A DNA stretch of 64,000 bases from Blastomussa wellsi (GCA_947652115.1 OX393561.1:42152426-42216425), one strand, 5' to 3'; shown: positions 42,345 through 56,250, numbered from the stretch's first letter. Translations and numbers: made by a program. The notes: generated by a model not told the origin, from the sequence alone.

Positions 42345-42531
42345 TTGGTAACAAACATCTTTTAGATGTAACGAACATCTTTTATGAAGCATCATCTTTT
42401 AGTTGTATCGAATATGTTTTAGTCGTATCGAACATCTTTTAGTTGTATCGAACATCTTTTAGTTGTATCAAACATCTTTTAGTTTTATCGAACATCTTTT
42501 AGTTGTATCGAGAATCTTTTAGTTCACACAA
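42345..42531 (+). repeat. 20-bp minisatellite, about 9 copies
   Basis: Unit aacatcttttagttgtatcg with small changes (gatgtaac, ttttatcg, gtcgtatc). The period is regular at 20 bp in the right half. Confidence 0.85.
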
Positions 42532-43965
42532 CATCGATGTATGCAATATAACATTGATTTATGGACATTTGATATTTTGTCCTTTAAAAGCCGCCATATT
42601 GACGTTGCTTATTACGGTCTATATGACTAATAGATTCTGCATTCAATAAGCTTTCAGAAAATATATACTTTATTGGGGTTTGCATCAATGATTTTACTTT
42701 GAACGCGCGCTTCAATTTTACTTCCGTTTTTAAGAGTGTGCTTCGTTCACAGAGGTTCCCGGCCCTTGCAAAATCGAACCACGTAAAATATTTGGCCTTT
42801 TCACGCTTTAAGAATGACAACCAAGTAAATGTGTGCTCATTCACGCAAAAGTCAAGGCGATATTTGTTTAACCTGGTACACTCGGAAGGCGTAAAACAGC
42901 TAAAATAAAATTTCAGCGTTGCATATCATGTATATCAAAGGATGGCTCCCGGTTTTGCGCAAGCCCCGCAAGCGGGAAAATGACTTTTGCGGGAAAATTG
43001 TCTTTAAAAAACGTCGCAATGGAAATGTTATTTCATATTTGAATTTCTTTTGTTTACTCCCACTCTGACCCGATGCTTTATGTACCCTTAGTTATTGACT
43101 TAACAGCAACCACATGCATGTATTGAAGTAATTCAAATAGCTCAGCCGAGCTCAAAATAGTTTATGCACTTATATTATGTGCACATCCTGAAAGAACGGA
43201 TGCCAAAACTTCTCGAAAATGTTAAAGGATTTTCACAGAAAATGTGAAACTTAGTGTTGAACATCGAATTTATTATTGGCCCGAAGAATTTGTTCACAGC
43301 TCAAAGCCGATTGGGTCATAGACAATAGAACTGAATTGGGTGGAGCATGTAATAGCTTGCACATCCGCCCAGCCATGAACCTGTTCCATTAAGATCGTGC
43401 AACAAAGACGTAATTTTACTACTCTAGAACACTCAGAGAATCAGAAGCATCTATGGAGGAAAGATTTAGTTCTTCGTATCGTCTCAAATCGCTCTGAGAA
43501 AATCCTAATATCATTTGTAAGTGCTTCAGTCACGACCGCACATAATATATAATCGACCGGCACACGCGATTTCTCTTCTTGACGCATCAAATGGCAGCTC
43601 ACTAACACCGATACCACGTCCAAACAACAAACAAAACAAATGAAGCGTGCATTGCAATATTGTGGTCATCCCAGTTATCGTTGCATTTGCAGATGTTAAC
43701 GTTTGTGTTGAAAGCAAACACCCACCCCACCACCCTCCCCTAAAAATAATACAAATCAAAGACACTCAATTCTGCCATTTGAAAAGGACAATGGGTCTAC
43801 TGCATGCAGAAAAATATTCCTTGCTTAGCCTAGGTCTGCAGCAAGAAAACACTCACTTCTAGTTCTCAGTGATAAAAGTTTCAACAATACAACTCATAGC
43901 TAAATTATGTTTTTATGGGCCCTTCATATCTGAAGAGGACCCTCATGCGGGTGGACCGGTAAGGC

Positions 43966-44453
43966 GAGGGTCTCAATGTGGTTAATCGTTAGTCGTAAAA
44001 TGGCCAAAAATTTAGTCGTTAGGCGTAAAATGAAAGAATTTTAACCGTTAGCCGTTGAAAATGTTAACCATAAAAATCTAAATACAAAAGTAAAGGCCTC
44101 AAGAACTTTTTTTGAGTCTGATGTATTGTGCGTTTATGTGTTCTGGTAGCGAGAAAAGCCGCTCGAAACCGGAATTGTCGTAAGTGTCTGCATAATCCAC
44201 CTCAGTAAAATCATAAGAGTTAAATTCTTCATTAGGAGTGTACACACACACAAAAAAATACTTTTTTTATCTCAAAATGGTCCAAAGGCTTTCAGTATGT
44301 TTTACAACAATGGAAATTAATATTTAACTTCTTAAAACAATAGTAATTATTTTTTAACGCCTCCTGTTAACCGCAATGGAACAAAATTAACCGTTAGCCG
44401 TAAAAATGCCAAAAACCGTTAACCGTAAAAGCCACTACCCCATTGAGACCCTC
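43966..44453. mobile_element. Inverted-repeat element GAGGGTCTCAATG (488 bp)
   Basis: Ends gagggtctcaatg and cattgagaccctc are perfect inverted repeats. Subterminal motifs ttagtcgtaaaatggccaaa and taaccgttagccgtaaaaat are also inverted or repeated. No coding frame. Probably a non-autonomous DNA transposon. Confidence 0.65.
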
Positions 44454-44997
44454 GAAGGCAGACTAACAATATGACTTCACCGACGTTACTTTCTGGATAT
44501 TTCAGGGTCTGGTGACCGGACTCGAGAGAACAATGGAAATCAAAGTTTTGTTTTAGGCACAATTCCCTGTTCTGACAGAGGACCCGTGTGCTTCTTTAAT
44601 TTTTTACGTTCACTATTTGCAAAGTTTAACTGATTTAAAATCAGCATAAATATAGAGGGAATGAACCCGGGTTAACTCTTCATTTCGAGCACCATGCAAA
44701 TTATGAAATAACTACGACTGCTTTGGACGTTAGCAGTTAAAACAGGGGCGCGGAACCTGTACTTGAGGTGTTTATAAGATACGCCTCGAAAAGTACTAGC
44801 TTATTTTCTACTGGAGATAAAACTGAAAAAAATTTAGAATCCCATTAAAGCCATCAACTTGTTACAAAGATAATTTTAATCATTAATTATGTACACAATT
44901 TGACTTTACACTCAAGATATCTATCAGTTTCCTAACAGTTTCTCTGTGTACGTGAATACTTTTGGAGCTTAATAAATTGTATTACTAGGCACCATTT

Positions 44998-45062
44998 AAT
45001 CTCGTACCCAGATGTTTACTCACTTCGGTTGCGAAGATCTGGGTACGAAATTAGGCACCATT
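44998..45062. repeat. Foldback repeat CTCGTACCCAGAT
   Basis: taggcaccatttaatctcgt(acccagat) and atctgggtacgaaattaggcacca are inverted around a 20-base centre. A short MITE-like hairpin. Confidence 0.55.
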
Positions 45063-45392
45063 GTGACTTCTACAATCGGATCTTAAACTTGCGTTTTGTC
45101 GATTCGTGAGTGATTTAACAGACAAAGTATTCATAGTATAAAAATACTGAATTGATTACACGGTTAACAAAATTTGAGCAATTGTGCATTTGCTATACAA
45201 ATTGCTTAAAATTATGTATGGTGTACGTAAATTTTCTACAAAGTTCGAACCTCTTTATAGTTAATTTGCTCTGCTAACTGGGCATTTTACTTCCAGGCTG
45301 TTCTTCGCGATAAGTAGCTTTAATATCCCATAGGGAGATGTAAAAGCTTGTATGTCAATCAATCGTTCTTTAAACCACCTCAGGCAGTTCAA

Positions 45393-48300
45393 TTATTGTC
45401 GTTCTTCGATCCGTACATAAAAATTCTTTGGATTCAAAGTAAGGCCACATTGTCCCTGTAGATCAATGCCTTGATACTCGTCTGGCAATCCATCCTGTGA
45501 GAATCGGAAGCTGTGCAGAAGCGCAGCAAGAAACACAGAAACTGCCTTCAGAGCCAGGGGTTCACCTGGACACCTTCGACGACCCTTCGAGAATGGTAGA
45601 AAGCCACCAATGGACTTCGGATCAACCACCTCACCAGCTTCATTCAGGAAACGCCTGGGGTCAAAAACTTCAGGGTCTTTCCAGATTGCTGGATTGCGAT
45701 GTACAGACCACAAGTTAACGAAGACCATCGTGTCTTTCGGGATTGTGAAGTCGCGAAGTTGGGTCTCGGTGGTCGTGGAACGAGGTACGGAAAGAGGAGC
45801 AAGGCTTGTCACCCTCAACAACTCGTAGACTGTAGCTTGCAGAAGAGGAAGTGATGCTATGTCTGACAGAGTCGGTAGCCGTTCCCGACCGATCACCAGA
45901 TCTAACTCTTCATGCAGCTGGTGTTGGATGTCGGAATATTTCACCAGGTACGCAAGAGCCCAGTAAATGGTGGTGGCCGAGGTCTCGAAGCCAGCGCCAA
46001 AGAGGTCCATCAAGGCTTGATTTATCTGTTCATCACTGAGCAGAGGAGCCATATTCAGAGTGTCTTCTCCAGCAGGTCGATTCTCCACCTCTTTCATGGT
46101 TTCCTTCTCTACGACGTTGATAAAACTGTCTGCGATGTTTCGAAGTTGCCCTTCAGTGTAGGTTTCTCTGTTCTCCACAAACATTTTGGTAGTGGCGTCC
46201 TTTACGGTCTTTAATATGAAGTCAAGCTTTGACAGGGCTTTATTGGGGAGATACTTCAGAAGTGGCATGAAATCAACATGGCTGTTGCCATTTATGACTT
46301 TTCCGTAGTCGTCTGTGTGGTGAAGGATTTCACGAAGGCGTTTGTCCTCGTATGAACGATTGACTCCGAACAGCGCACCGAGTATGATGTTGGCCGTGGC
46401 AAACTTGAGAGTTATCAAAGCATCGACGGGCTGATGTTTCTGTAGCTTGAAGCAGTGGACCATACGCTGAGATTCCTGCAGCAGCTTCTCTTCCAAGGCA
46501 TCTGTATTCTTTGCGAAAGTCTGAATCGCAGCGACGCTGATCTTTCGAGTTAGCCTCCACTGTGGAGAGTAATCAGTTAGGGTGAGGCTGTTGCCATCGG
46601 GATTGCCAATTTTAAAGGTGTGCAGTTGCGGCCTGCCAGCAAAGGCCGTAGAGTGCTTGACAATTGCCTCCTGAATGGCATCGATTCCGTTGAGCACCAC
46701 CACTAAGCGGTTCCCAAGCATCAAGCTGAATACATCTCCATACTTCTGTGCCATCTTGGTGAGATCAATATGTGGGTTCTCTCCCAGGCGGAAACATGCG
46801 CCTGTATATATGAAGAAGTACGGAAATTATTTAAGGGTAACTATGATGAGCGTTACTTCAAAAAGTCAAACGCCAAAAGACCTATTTACATTAATGATCA
46901 TTGATGGAAACCTAAAAATAATAGTCTAGTCTTGGGAGACGCAGTGGCCTAACGGTTAGTGCGCTGGAATCCGGATCGGATGGTCTGGGTTCGAGCCTCT
47001 AGCCGGGGCACTGCGTTGTGTTCTTGGGCAAGACACTTCACTCTCACAGTGCCTCTCTTCACCCAGGTGTATAAATGGGTACCGGAAAATTTACTGCTTG
47101 GGGGTAACCCTGCGATAGACTAGCATCCCATCCAGGGGGAGTAGAAATATTCTCAGTCGCTTCATGCTAAGGAAACCGGGATAAGCTCCGGCGGTATGGG
47201 CCACTAGGCTCGACGCAGGCTTTGCTTTTTTGCCTTTCTGTTGAAATGACAGTCAGCTGAAGCTACAGAAGAGGTATTTCAAGCGCAACATTAGTATTAA
47301 TTAGGGTTTGATCGCTAATTAATTCGGCCAGACGTTTTCAAAACCTGCCCTTGCAATTGTTTCTTGAACAAATGGATACAAACTAATTTCACTTTGTTCT
47401 CGCTTGAATAATTCACTTAGAATCTTTATTTTTATTTTGTACACCGGTAGGCGTATCTCGCAAATGAGCGAAGCGTGACTGTTTCAGCTCCGTTGCATCA
47501 AAATCTCCATGATAGTCTCCCTTTAAGGATGGAATCACACCAGAAAATTCAGCAGCGCAGAGACACGAGTAGTTGGGCTACATGTTTCCGATCTAATGTG
47601 GTATTGAGGATTCGCAATTTTCGTGGGCTTGTACATTAGTATACTTAATAAAGGTTCAAGGGAACTTGCACTGAGGCTCCTTGTAGAAAACTGAAATTAC
47701 TTGCTCGATCGGTAATCAGAGCACTAAAATGTTCCATGTGAGGCCGAAAGGTAAATTTCATTTTTAAATTCATGAAACAATATCCGTTATTAGTGCTTTG
47801 ATGGTTCGGCCACTAGTTTTGTTTGTATCAAATTCAGTGCAACACTTCGTTAAGCTCAGATAGAAGGCAGCAACTCGAACTCCAATGTTAAACGTAACAA
47901 ATTATTTTATATCGAATAGGAAATTGGTAGTATATTAGAGGCAAAAATTGTTGTATCTACGTTTTGTACCACTAATACACTATAAAGTGGGTTGTACCTC
48001 AATATTTCATGGATAAAGTGTCCCGAAAACCCACTTCTAAGACTTCTAAAAGAATATCTATCGTGCATGTAAAAGTTCTACAATGGCTCGTAGCAGGAAT
48101 AATTGGGCTTCGAAATCTTTAATCCATTTGGTCCTTGAAATCAGTGTACAAAAAAAAATGTGTAAATTGATTTTAGTGTAATATCACATTGCTGAACCAT
48201 TAACAGGCCTTAATCTCTTGGAGTTAGTTATGGCATGCGCTGAATACTTAAGAACCATTGTTAAAAATACTGCTTCTGTAAATACGAAATCCTTTTCACC

Positions 48301-50102
48301 TCTCAGCCACTAACGCATGAAAATGGCTCTGTTATGTTACCTTATTGACAAGCCATGACAGCCGGAATATTTTAAACAAACTGACACAGGCTTTTGACAC
48401 GCAATAGAACGAGCCAGATTTGAGAATAGGCTGCGATCATGGCACATGCATACTAAACAGTTTTGCAAGAAGTCATGATCGACGACAATCGGCGTTTTCA
48501 ATTGAAACGTGCAGCTCATTGGAGAATAGGTCACTGGGTTGCGGCTTAATCACGTGGTGTTATCGCTTGCCTGTCTTTAGCCTCTAAGTTAGTGCACATT
48601 ACGTGCTCCCAAGCCACATTATACCCCAAACAAACAAAATTATGGAATGCCTTCCCGTAAACCAAATTTAGATAAAGTTCCAATCAGCCGAATGGCTTAA
48701 AGTCTTACTAGTGTTTTAACCGTCTGTTTAAAATATCAGTGCTTCCCAATTTGTTTCACCCAACACTATGCGGCGTATGCCGGAACTAATCCCCGTAAGT
48801 GATTTTGTGTCAAAGTCCAATTTTGTTTACAGAGTGCAAAAAAGTTACACAATAAAAATTTTCTGGTTGCTAAAACCGGTCTCAAAATCAATCGAATTGC
48901 TAAAAGTATCTTTGCCTGGGCATTCAGTAACGAGGTCAAGGCATTTTTCCAACGTTTCGTCTGTTACGAAATCAGGAGCTAAAAAGTCCTCATCTAATAG
49001 TTTTGCAATCTGGGAAATTACATTTCACATGCTTTATTCAAACATTCTTGGGTGACCCGGCATTTTGTGATGATACTACAGCTAATGTTTTTCTTTTTCT
49101 TTGCGTCAATCAGACGTTTGTACAAGTTTGGTTCAGACAAACTGTGTTGAATCCAAAATAATTGGCTTATGCTTAATAACTGTTTAAAGCTATAACTAAA
49201 ACTGGCGGTTGCGGAACAAAATGAAGAAGAGAAACGTCGCTGTTGGCGTGCATGTTGGTTCTTTGCTAGGCGGGAATCAGGTGTTATTTGGTCTTTCTCT
49301 TAAACGAAACACTAAAAATAAACAGAGCCTCCTCACTATCGGCTGAGAACACGCAATATTCACCTTGCTCGTACGCTCGTGTCATGCAATGGGCATGCCT
49401 ATATCATTATTCATTCATTATGCAGTTTTATCGTTGATTTTGAGAACAAAGAGTTCTTTCTCCCCGAGAAAGAGTTATTGCTCTCTTTAAAGCAAAGAAA
49501 ATGGGACTTCGAAGAGTTTACATTCTCTGCATTTTCTCTGATCGTAAAGTCCTGAGCAAATCCGATTTGCTTGAAAAAAGGTGATTTCAATGAAACCCTT
49601 GAAATATAGCCTTGCAAAATAACCGAGGGTTAACGTACAGTACTGAAGCGAAATCACGGACAACCATTGTATCGAACGTCTTTTAGAGACCGATTCAGTA
49701 GCAGACAAAAACATGCGCACACTTAAATTTTCCTAACCTTACCCGTTTTGCTATTTCACAAACTATGTGCATCTTCTCGTGTGTGCTAGTTGTTAAGTTA
49801 AGTAGTTTTATTGACTTTAGGCCAAAATAAGCAGCAAAATGTTTAAAACAAACGAAACCTCAAAACATTGGTGGTCTTGCGCTAAAGGAGGACAGAAAAA
49901 AGTACCTCGTCAAAATGTAAGATTTGTAATAGCAGGAATGTGGTAAAATAATCTTACCTATTATAGGAATGCCCCAGGGTCCTGGAGGAAGCTTGGAAAA
50001 AGTATGTTGCCACAGCGTTTTTCCAGTTAGAAACACACAAACCAGAAAACAAAGGAGCAAAATCTGCCCAGCCGACGAGAGGTCTTCGAACGAAAAGCTC
50101 AT
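45393..50102 (-). CDS. Cytochrome P450, clan 2 (CYP1/CYP17-like; 2 exons, 517 aa)
   Basis: Exon 1 49958-50102 (start in GACCATCACCATGAGC-like context) encodes an N-terminal membrane anchor (about residues 10-28, LLLCFLVCVFL) and the proline hinge LPPGPWGIPIIG. A 3.2-kb intron with a SINE follows; exon 2 45393-46801 gives the rest. Phase 1/2 fits, total 1554 nt, the usual P450 length. Visible motifs: helix C WRLTRK, I-helix GAGFETSATT, ExxR in YELLR, PRS, and the haem loop FLPFSKGRRRCPGEPLA with the haem-ligand Cys at about 459. It would be an ER-bound monooxygenase. Clan-2 animal P450s act on steroids, fatty acids or foreign chemicals; the substrate here cannot be told. An in-frame Met 28 codons upstream (50186) exists, but the 50102 start fits family length better. 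Confidence 0.95.
46936..47225 (+). mobile_element. tRNA-derived SINE, copy 3 (best preserved)
   Basis: The head has an A-box-like ggcctaacggttagtgcgct and a B-box-like gggttcgagcc at normal tRNA spacing. The body follows: gtgttcttgggcaagacact, cctctcttcacccaggtgta, taaatgggtacc, gggggtaaccctgcgatag, then agtcgcttcatgctaaggaa and the gctccggcggtatgggcc end. Lies in the P450 intron, antisense to the gene. Confidence 0.75.
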
Positions 50103-53100
50103 GGTGATAGTGACAAAGAGCTGTAAACGTTTATCGGTTCTCCTAGCGGTGCAACCCTGACTTGTTATTTGGCGATCAAGGTTCAAATGGTCTTAAGAGG
50201 GAGAAATCGAGGTATAAATATGCGAGCAAATTGTTTACACCTCATTGACTCTTATCTATTTATCGGCGATTATCACGCTATTCTTTTCGTGTCAATAAAG
50301 GCAGTAATTTATTACGGCACGTTTTAAGCGAGTGCTCTCTATGTTCTTATGAGCGTGTTACTCCGGGAGGCTTGGAGATTGTACTTGGTGCAACATCAAG
50401 AGAGCACTTCTGATAACGCATTTCTGATCCGTGGTTTTGAATCCTGCAGACTAGCCCTCGGGTCAGGTTTATAATTGAATTTAATATAGCGAAGAAGGTG
50501 TTAATCGGCTCAATAAACTGCAGCAGCTGCCACTGGAGCGGGCGCCATTGTGCAAATTCAGAATGTAAAGGTCAGGTTTGACAAAAGATGGATGTTATTC
50601 TTTGGTGTCTCTATTTAAAGTTAAAATCTATTTCCGTATATCAATACCGACAATAGATGCTATTTTTTCGACGCCCTTGCTGGGAAAATTGATCAGATAG
50701 CCCTACGGGTCACAGGAGAACAAAAATAACTGATAACCAATTCGACTTGTCAGAATACCAATTTTGGTCACTTATTATATTTATTTTTTGTCGTAAATTA
50801 ATTTAAATTCGACACAATTAAATCCCTGATGCTTGAATGCCGATATCATTTGTCTTGAAAATGATTGGTCGAGAGATTGTTTAGAAAAGCAAATATAAGT
50901 CTGTCGGTGAAAGGTTACTTTCAGCTAAACCCACCGACACGCGTCTGACATGTGATCAAACATTATGAACCGTATCTGATAAGACTGACGGCGGCAGGAT
51001 CTGAAACATCACTAGATGAAAGTTCTCTTTCTTGTGCAATACTTTAGCTACAATGCCAAATGCACTGACTCTGCTTGAAAGCCTTGGCTATTAAAGTTTT
51101 ACTTTAACAAAGTTGTTTTTTAAAGATGCCACAAACTAGTTTGTAAATCTTGCTTAATCTGTGTCCCAAATCGTCACAGGCCCTTTTTGCGCCGATACAG
51201 CCTCCTTCCCTTGCTTTTACAGCTGGTAAATTGAACTAAAGGAATTGCTCGCCGGCCGGCTCAGTCATATCTTATTGATCTGACGTATATTTTACTTAAT
51301 AAATTATCTGAACAACGTATGATTGACCATTGTATGTTTACCCGATGTAAACATCGTGAAAGCGAAGGCCCTGAATATATATATCATGATATTGTGAAGT
51401 GTTTAAGTAAATTAATTGCAAACTTCCGATCGCCATGATATGCTAGTCGAGCCTTGCCTTACGGACGATCTTTCCAATACAGCCCCTCGAAAATAACGAT
51501 ACTGGGTTTTGATCACAGAGAGCAAAGATCATACCATCACTTTTGTCTTATCGAACTTAGCTTTAATGGTAGATTGGAGAGCAATAATTAAAGCCGTCTG
51601 TTATGATACTTCTTCATCTGCACTGCCTTGTGACGCCTAATATAGCTGAGCATCTAATGTAAGTGATCAAGAGATGGTTTGCTAAGACTTTCCGTAAAAA
51701 GTGCACTGGGGACTTCGCTGGTTGATTCGTTTGCATACCGAGGGAAGCATTGTAAGGCAATCACCATGTCTTCAGGAGTACCCAACTGAACATTCCGCTA
51801 GAACATCTGTGCGTAGAAGACCTGTTATCCCCAAAGATTTTCATATGTGAAATGCCACCTTGAATGTGAGATAACGTTGAGATAGGTACTGGAAAGCACC
51901 AGCTACCATTTTTGGTAAGGGAACGACAGCTTAGAAATTCACATAATTAGATTCCGTTCACGAAAAGTTTCTACCACGAAAAAGGCCCTAAACGATATAT
52001 GGGAAAGCAAAACAGAAACATTCCAAGAAATACAGTACTCGTTACGGTGCTCCTTGCGTCTTTTTCAGTTACTTAAAGATCTGAAAAATGGCCTGCTCAA
52101 TACGGGCTGTTTCAACATAATTTCCCAGTGGATTTTAAATCAAAGATAATTAATGTACGGATTCTGAGGGGCATAACAGACCGGTAAGGAGAAAAGATGC
52201 TATATTGCTTATTGAAATAGTTACTCCGAATAGCAGACTCGGCTATTTAAATACTGGGGAACCCAGCGAGTCTGTTGCTGTTTCCCATGCAGCGCAAATG
52301 TTGCTGCCTGACATAACGTTCCAGTGCATGCTTTCTCAGGGGAGTTGTCACTGAAAAAAAAATATTATTTTTGCGTTGACGGACTGAAACTCGTAAGGGC
52401 GACAGGAGAAACTGTTCGAAGAGGGATTGAGTCTTGTTGAGAAGAACGGATTTCAATGGTTTTCAGTGCCATTTCCGCGCGTTTGTTGTTTGTTCTAACT
52501 GGACGAAAAGGAGCAGACAATTTTTTCCCAGCAACACTAAATAACCCCGGCCTGAGAATGTTTTAATATCATATATTTTTATTCATTTGGGTAAAAGAAT
52601 GCATTCTGTGACAGTTCGTTCTTTGGGTACCCCTGTATATAAAGTGATTATTTTTATGCAAGTGGACACCACACCCTAATTATTCCACTCATGTACGGTT
52701 AAAAATAGCTGAAATTAAACTTTATATTTTCTTACAAGGCCAGTCATTTATTTTGAGACTTCTTTCCAGAAAACTCCACTGATTTTCTGTGAACTAATGT
52801 ATGACTTCTTGCAGAATAGCACGAAGAATGTGCACTCTACAATTAAATTTGTCTGTCAGTCTAGTTTCGAATTTATGTCAGCGATTTTTTATTGAAGTGC
52901 AAAGGGGCCTTCCGTATGACACAAGTCACCATGCAGATGTTTTACTGGAATAATACTGAGCATTCTCTTGTATCCGGTTCAACTTTATGTCCATTCCATG
53001 TTTATGGCTTAGGATTTGCCTACTGATAAACATCAAAATTCTTTGGCCCTGAGAGCTGATTACAGACCCATCGGACAAAATGTCTGCATCCTTCAATAGT

Positions 53101-54429
53101 CCGGGATGAGTGTCAAAAGATTGGCTAGGGATAAATGATGAAAAAAGAGAAGTAGAAATTCCCTCTTTGGTTCAGCTTGACCTGGAATAAATAGACGCCG
53201 GTCCTAGCATCATTAATTTAATAGAAAAATTGTTATGGAGTGAAGGAATTCACATTATCAATGACTTTGGTCGCGTGCTTTTGCCGGTCAGACGAAACCA
53301 GCTTCCATTTTAATGACTTTTCCTCGCTGATAACGGTGAACTTGCGAGTTATATATTTCCGCGGCGTTTCCTCACAGGCCGTCTTTCTGAAAATGTTATT
53401 GTGCAAGCTTCTCCGCACAACTCTTCACTTCTTCACTGGCGTGGTCCGAATTGATATCATGTCTGCGTGTTGTTGTCATGGAAAATTGAACAACAACAAC
53501 TACACTTCTGGAACAGAGATAATCTTGTTCCTTTCATTAGTTTATTTTTCTTAGTTCCCGTGATTTTGTTTGTTCAATTTACTTATTTAATGCCGAATAT
53601 ATCTTCATCACTTATGGAGGAATATTATTGACCTGCACTCCGGCAGGTTATCTTTTCCCGCCTTTAGATTCGTGACGTCATCGTCCAATTCATCATGTTT
53701 CGGGAGTGTTTAACATCATCAAATATGCAAACTTATGCTGGGAATTTCAGCCAATCAGAAGCGGTTATTAACTTCTCACTTTTTTCCCATGAAACGAATG
53801 TGAAGGGCTATTTCTGGAGCAAAATCGCAGCATGTTACAAGCAGAAGGATGCGTCCACCAGAAATAGTTAATTTCCACAGCAGGAGTTACTTGTGTACAT
53901 AAATGCCGAAAAACAGTTAATAAAATTGTCAGCGTGAGAAGGTAAATAACAAAGAGTAATAATAACTATATTAAGCTGACTTGGAACTAATAACATGAAC
54001 ACCAGCAAGTGGAACAGAAACGTTTCGGCTCTTGAGTAGTTTTACAGCGGAACACTTGGTGCAGAGCTTGATACGAAAAGTCGATTATTTTTTACTAATA
54101 CTCTTCGTGCACCAACTGAAATGAATTAAATTTCTCTGAAGCAACCATATTCTTTAACATAATTCGTTGAAAACAGTTTAGTGTTGACCAATGTCTAACG
54201 AAACAAGTGGAATGTGTATTTTTCTAAAACGGCGAACTAGATTGAGAGAGTAGAACATACAAATAGAGTAAGATTGTATGGATACTCCATTTCTCGATTC
54301 GGAGTACTATTTTCGTGATAATAAATAATAATAATTACGAATATTTATACAGGATAACCATTCAGTAGAATATACTGTTATCAACGAAGCCCTGGCCTGA
54401 TTTAATCTTTAGATTTCTTTCTGCTTCTG
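50103..54429. other. Intergenic region upstream of the P450
   Basis: The P450 promoter should lie just right of 50102. No other supported gene is visible. Frames such as 53240-53554 and 52247-52456 lack recognisable features and good splice context. The sequence is AT-rich and mostly unique to the eye. Confidence 0.45.
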
Positions 54430-55018
54430 GTCTGGTCAGACAGACAGACAGACAAACAGACATGTTTTATTTGGAGTGTTATACAATTAATAGTATTTCG
54501 ACAATGGATTCCAAATAAGTTATTAATCAATTAATTCCTAGAGTATTTACTTTTTGCCGTCTTCCCCTTTCCTTTTTTCAAAGCATTCAAATATATGTTT
54601 TGTTATTAGTTTTTGCATTTTAGCGTTTCCGCTAGGGGGGGGGGGGGGGTTATTAGAAACATGAATATTTTGTTAGGTGACATTCTGCTTATTTTTATTC
54701 TATATTCTTTTTCCAAATAATCTAGTAACGAACATCGTTTTTCCTGGTAAGCAGAGCATATATTTAGAAAATGGTATTCGTCCTCCATTTCTATTTTACA
54801 GATTGGGCAAATTCTTTCTGCAGGTTTTTTGAACGGTCTCGAATAACGTCCCGTCTCTATGGCTAATTTGTGGTTGCTAAGTCGCAGTTTTGTTAGAGCT
54901 ATTCTGTGTCGTGTATTGGTAACCTGATATAGGTAGTCTTCACATTTGTAATTGTCTATCGTTTTAAATAACCGGTAGGTTCTCATTTTGTTGCTTTGGT
55001 TAGCATCTTTTCTGCCAT
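54430..55018 (-). pseudogene. LINE 3' end fragment
   Basis: The minus frame 54606-55035 encodes the region after the reverse transcriptase of a non-LTR element: MRTYRLFKTIDNYKCEDYL, RHRIALTKLRLSNHKLAIE, GRYSRPF, then the zinc-knuckle-like CPICKIEMEDEYHFLNIC. A stop follows and a 3'UTR ending near a TCTG/TGTC simple repeat at 54435. The 5' part is cut by a MITE at 55019. It is 5'-truncated and dead. Confidence 0.75.
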
Positions 55019-55130
55019 AGGCGTACCGGCCGGGAGAGCGGGAGGGTGGCGGGGAGGGGGGGTATTTTCTGGGCAAATGGTTCAAAGCCCCCCTCCCTCT
55101 CCCCCCTGGCAAAAGGTTACCCGTACGCCT
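55019..55130. mobile_element. Small MITE, AGGCGTACC ends
   Basis: Ends aggcgtaccggccggg and ggttacccgtacgcct are inverted. GC- and G-rich centre resembles the GGGCGTAG family. Interrupts the LINE fragment. Confidence 0.5.
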
Positions 55131-55299
55131 TTGCTTCTGATAACGTCCGGAGTACTAGCCTCGTTCGAATTCAAATCTGAACACGCTCAAATATATATAT
55201 GTCCTATTTGAGAATTGCTGATATTTTAGTTACGTACATTTCAGAAGTGGGGAAATAATGTAAAGAGCTGTCTGCAGGGGCCCACACAACGCAAAGTAA

Positions 55300-55605
55300 T
55301 ACCCCGGGGGAAGGGGTACTCACATATGAAAGGGGCGGAGATGCTCGTTGGAAATTTGGAATTAAGTCCCTAAAGGAGACCGATCTGGGCGTGGCCCAAG
55401 TTTTTTTGACCCCTAAAAAGGGCCATGAAAACTTTGATTTGATATTTCTTCGCGTGTAACCCTAAACGAGACCTTCATGGCTTACTATAACAGCGTTTTG
55501 CGCAGAACGCCCAAGTGAGACCAAAATCTGAAATTTACAACCCTAAGCGAGACGATGAGCATCCTCGCCCCTTTCATATGCGAGTCTCTCCCGCGGGAGT
55601 AATAG
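55300..55605 (-). repeat. Dispersed GGGGTACTC repeat copy
   Basis: ccccgggggaaggggtactcacatatgaaagg at the left and cctttcatatgcgagtctctcccgcggg at the right are inverted. The body has repeated ccctaa.cgagac motifs. Non-coding inverted-repeat element. Confidence 0.5.
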
Positions 55606-55691
55606 TCAGTAGTTCTTGTTGCCGTATCTCTTTGTAGAGATGCTCGTACCAGACGTCACTGTAACGTGTAGAAAAAACATTTAAAACTGCA

Positions 55692-55828
55692 AGGCTGGCA
55701 CTATGGCAAAAGACACTTTTAATGCGCCAATATTCGACTGGGACAACTAGTCTTCTTCAGTGCCAGGACTACACTAGTTGTACTAGTCGAAATATTGGCC
55801 AATTAAAAGCTAGTGTCCTTTGCCGTAA
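55692..55828. mobile_element. Palindromic MITE GGCACTATGGCAAAAGACAC
   Basis: Left ggcaaaagacacttttaatg then cgccaatattcgactggg; right cgaaatattggccaatta then aaagctagtgtcctttgcc. The centre holds cttcagtgccaggactac. About 137 bp. Confidence 0.6.
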
Positions 55829-55975
55829 AACAACTTAACTTTGAATGAAAATTGTGGCACATTGTATTTATGAGGAAGTCATTTCATCCCGGTTGCCACA
55901 AACAATAGACCTTTTTTACCGATAGGGTGGTTATTTTGAATTCTATTGCTTTAAAAGACATTATGGAATGATGTC

Positions 55976-56250
55976 TTTTGCCTATTAGCGCGCTGAACTC
56001 TGTTGGAGCGATGCGGGTTCCAGCCCTGGCTAGGGTGGTCTTAGACAAGTCAGTTAACTCTAGCCACCTTTGTCTCCATCCACCCAGGTGTATGCAGATG
56101 GATACCGGCCAATATTATACTGGGGGTAACCTTGTGATGAATTAGCATCCCGTCCAGGGATAGGTAGAAATACTCCTAGCCTCATCAGTGCCACTGAAAT
56201 AGTGATAAGCTCCGACATGATCGGCCATTAGGTCCGAACTGAAACTTTAC
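55976..56250 (+). mobile_element. tRNA-derived SINE, copy 4
   Basis: Same plan as copy 3: tattagcgcgctgaactc, B-box-like gggttccagccc, cacccaggtgtatgcagatg, tgggggtaaccttgtgatga, catcccgtccaggga, and the gataagctccgacatgatcg end. More diverged. Confidence 0.65.

Larger units (their letters stand above)
41165..45392. other. Intergenic region downstream of the peptide candidate
   Basis: No supported gene. It includes repeated ctatttcYcggacacc motifs (41457-41890), a 20-bp minisatellite, a 488-bp inverted-repeat element (43966-44453) and a short foldback at 44998-45062. A 74-aa minus frame (41040-41264) with an acceptor-like TTACAG in front was noted but not followed to a gene. Confidence 0.45.

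Noticed and set aside
46936..47010. Functional tRNA gene
   Set aside because: A- and B-box-like motifs belong to a SINE head. The fold is imperfect, and the SINE body follows directly.
54996..55211. 71-aa plus-strand frame
   Set aside because: Made of the small MITE and the reverse of the LINE fragment.
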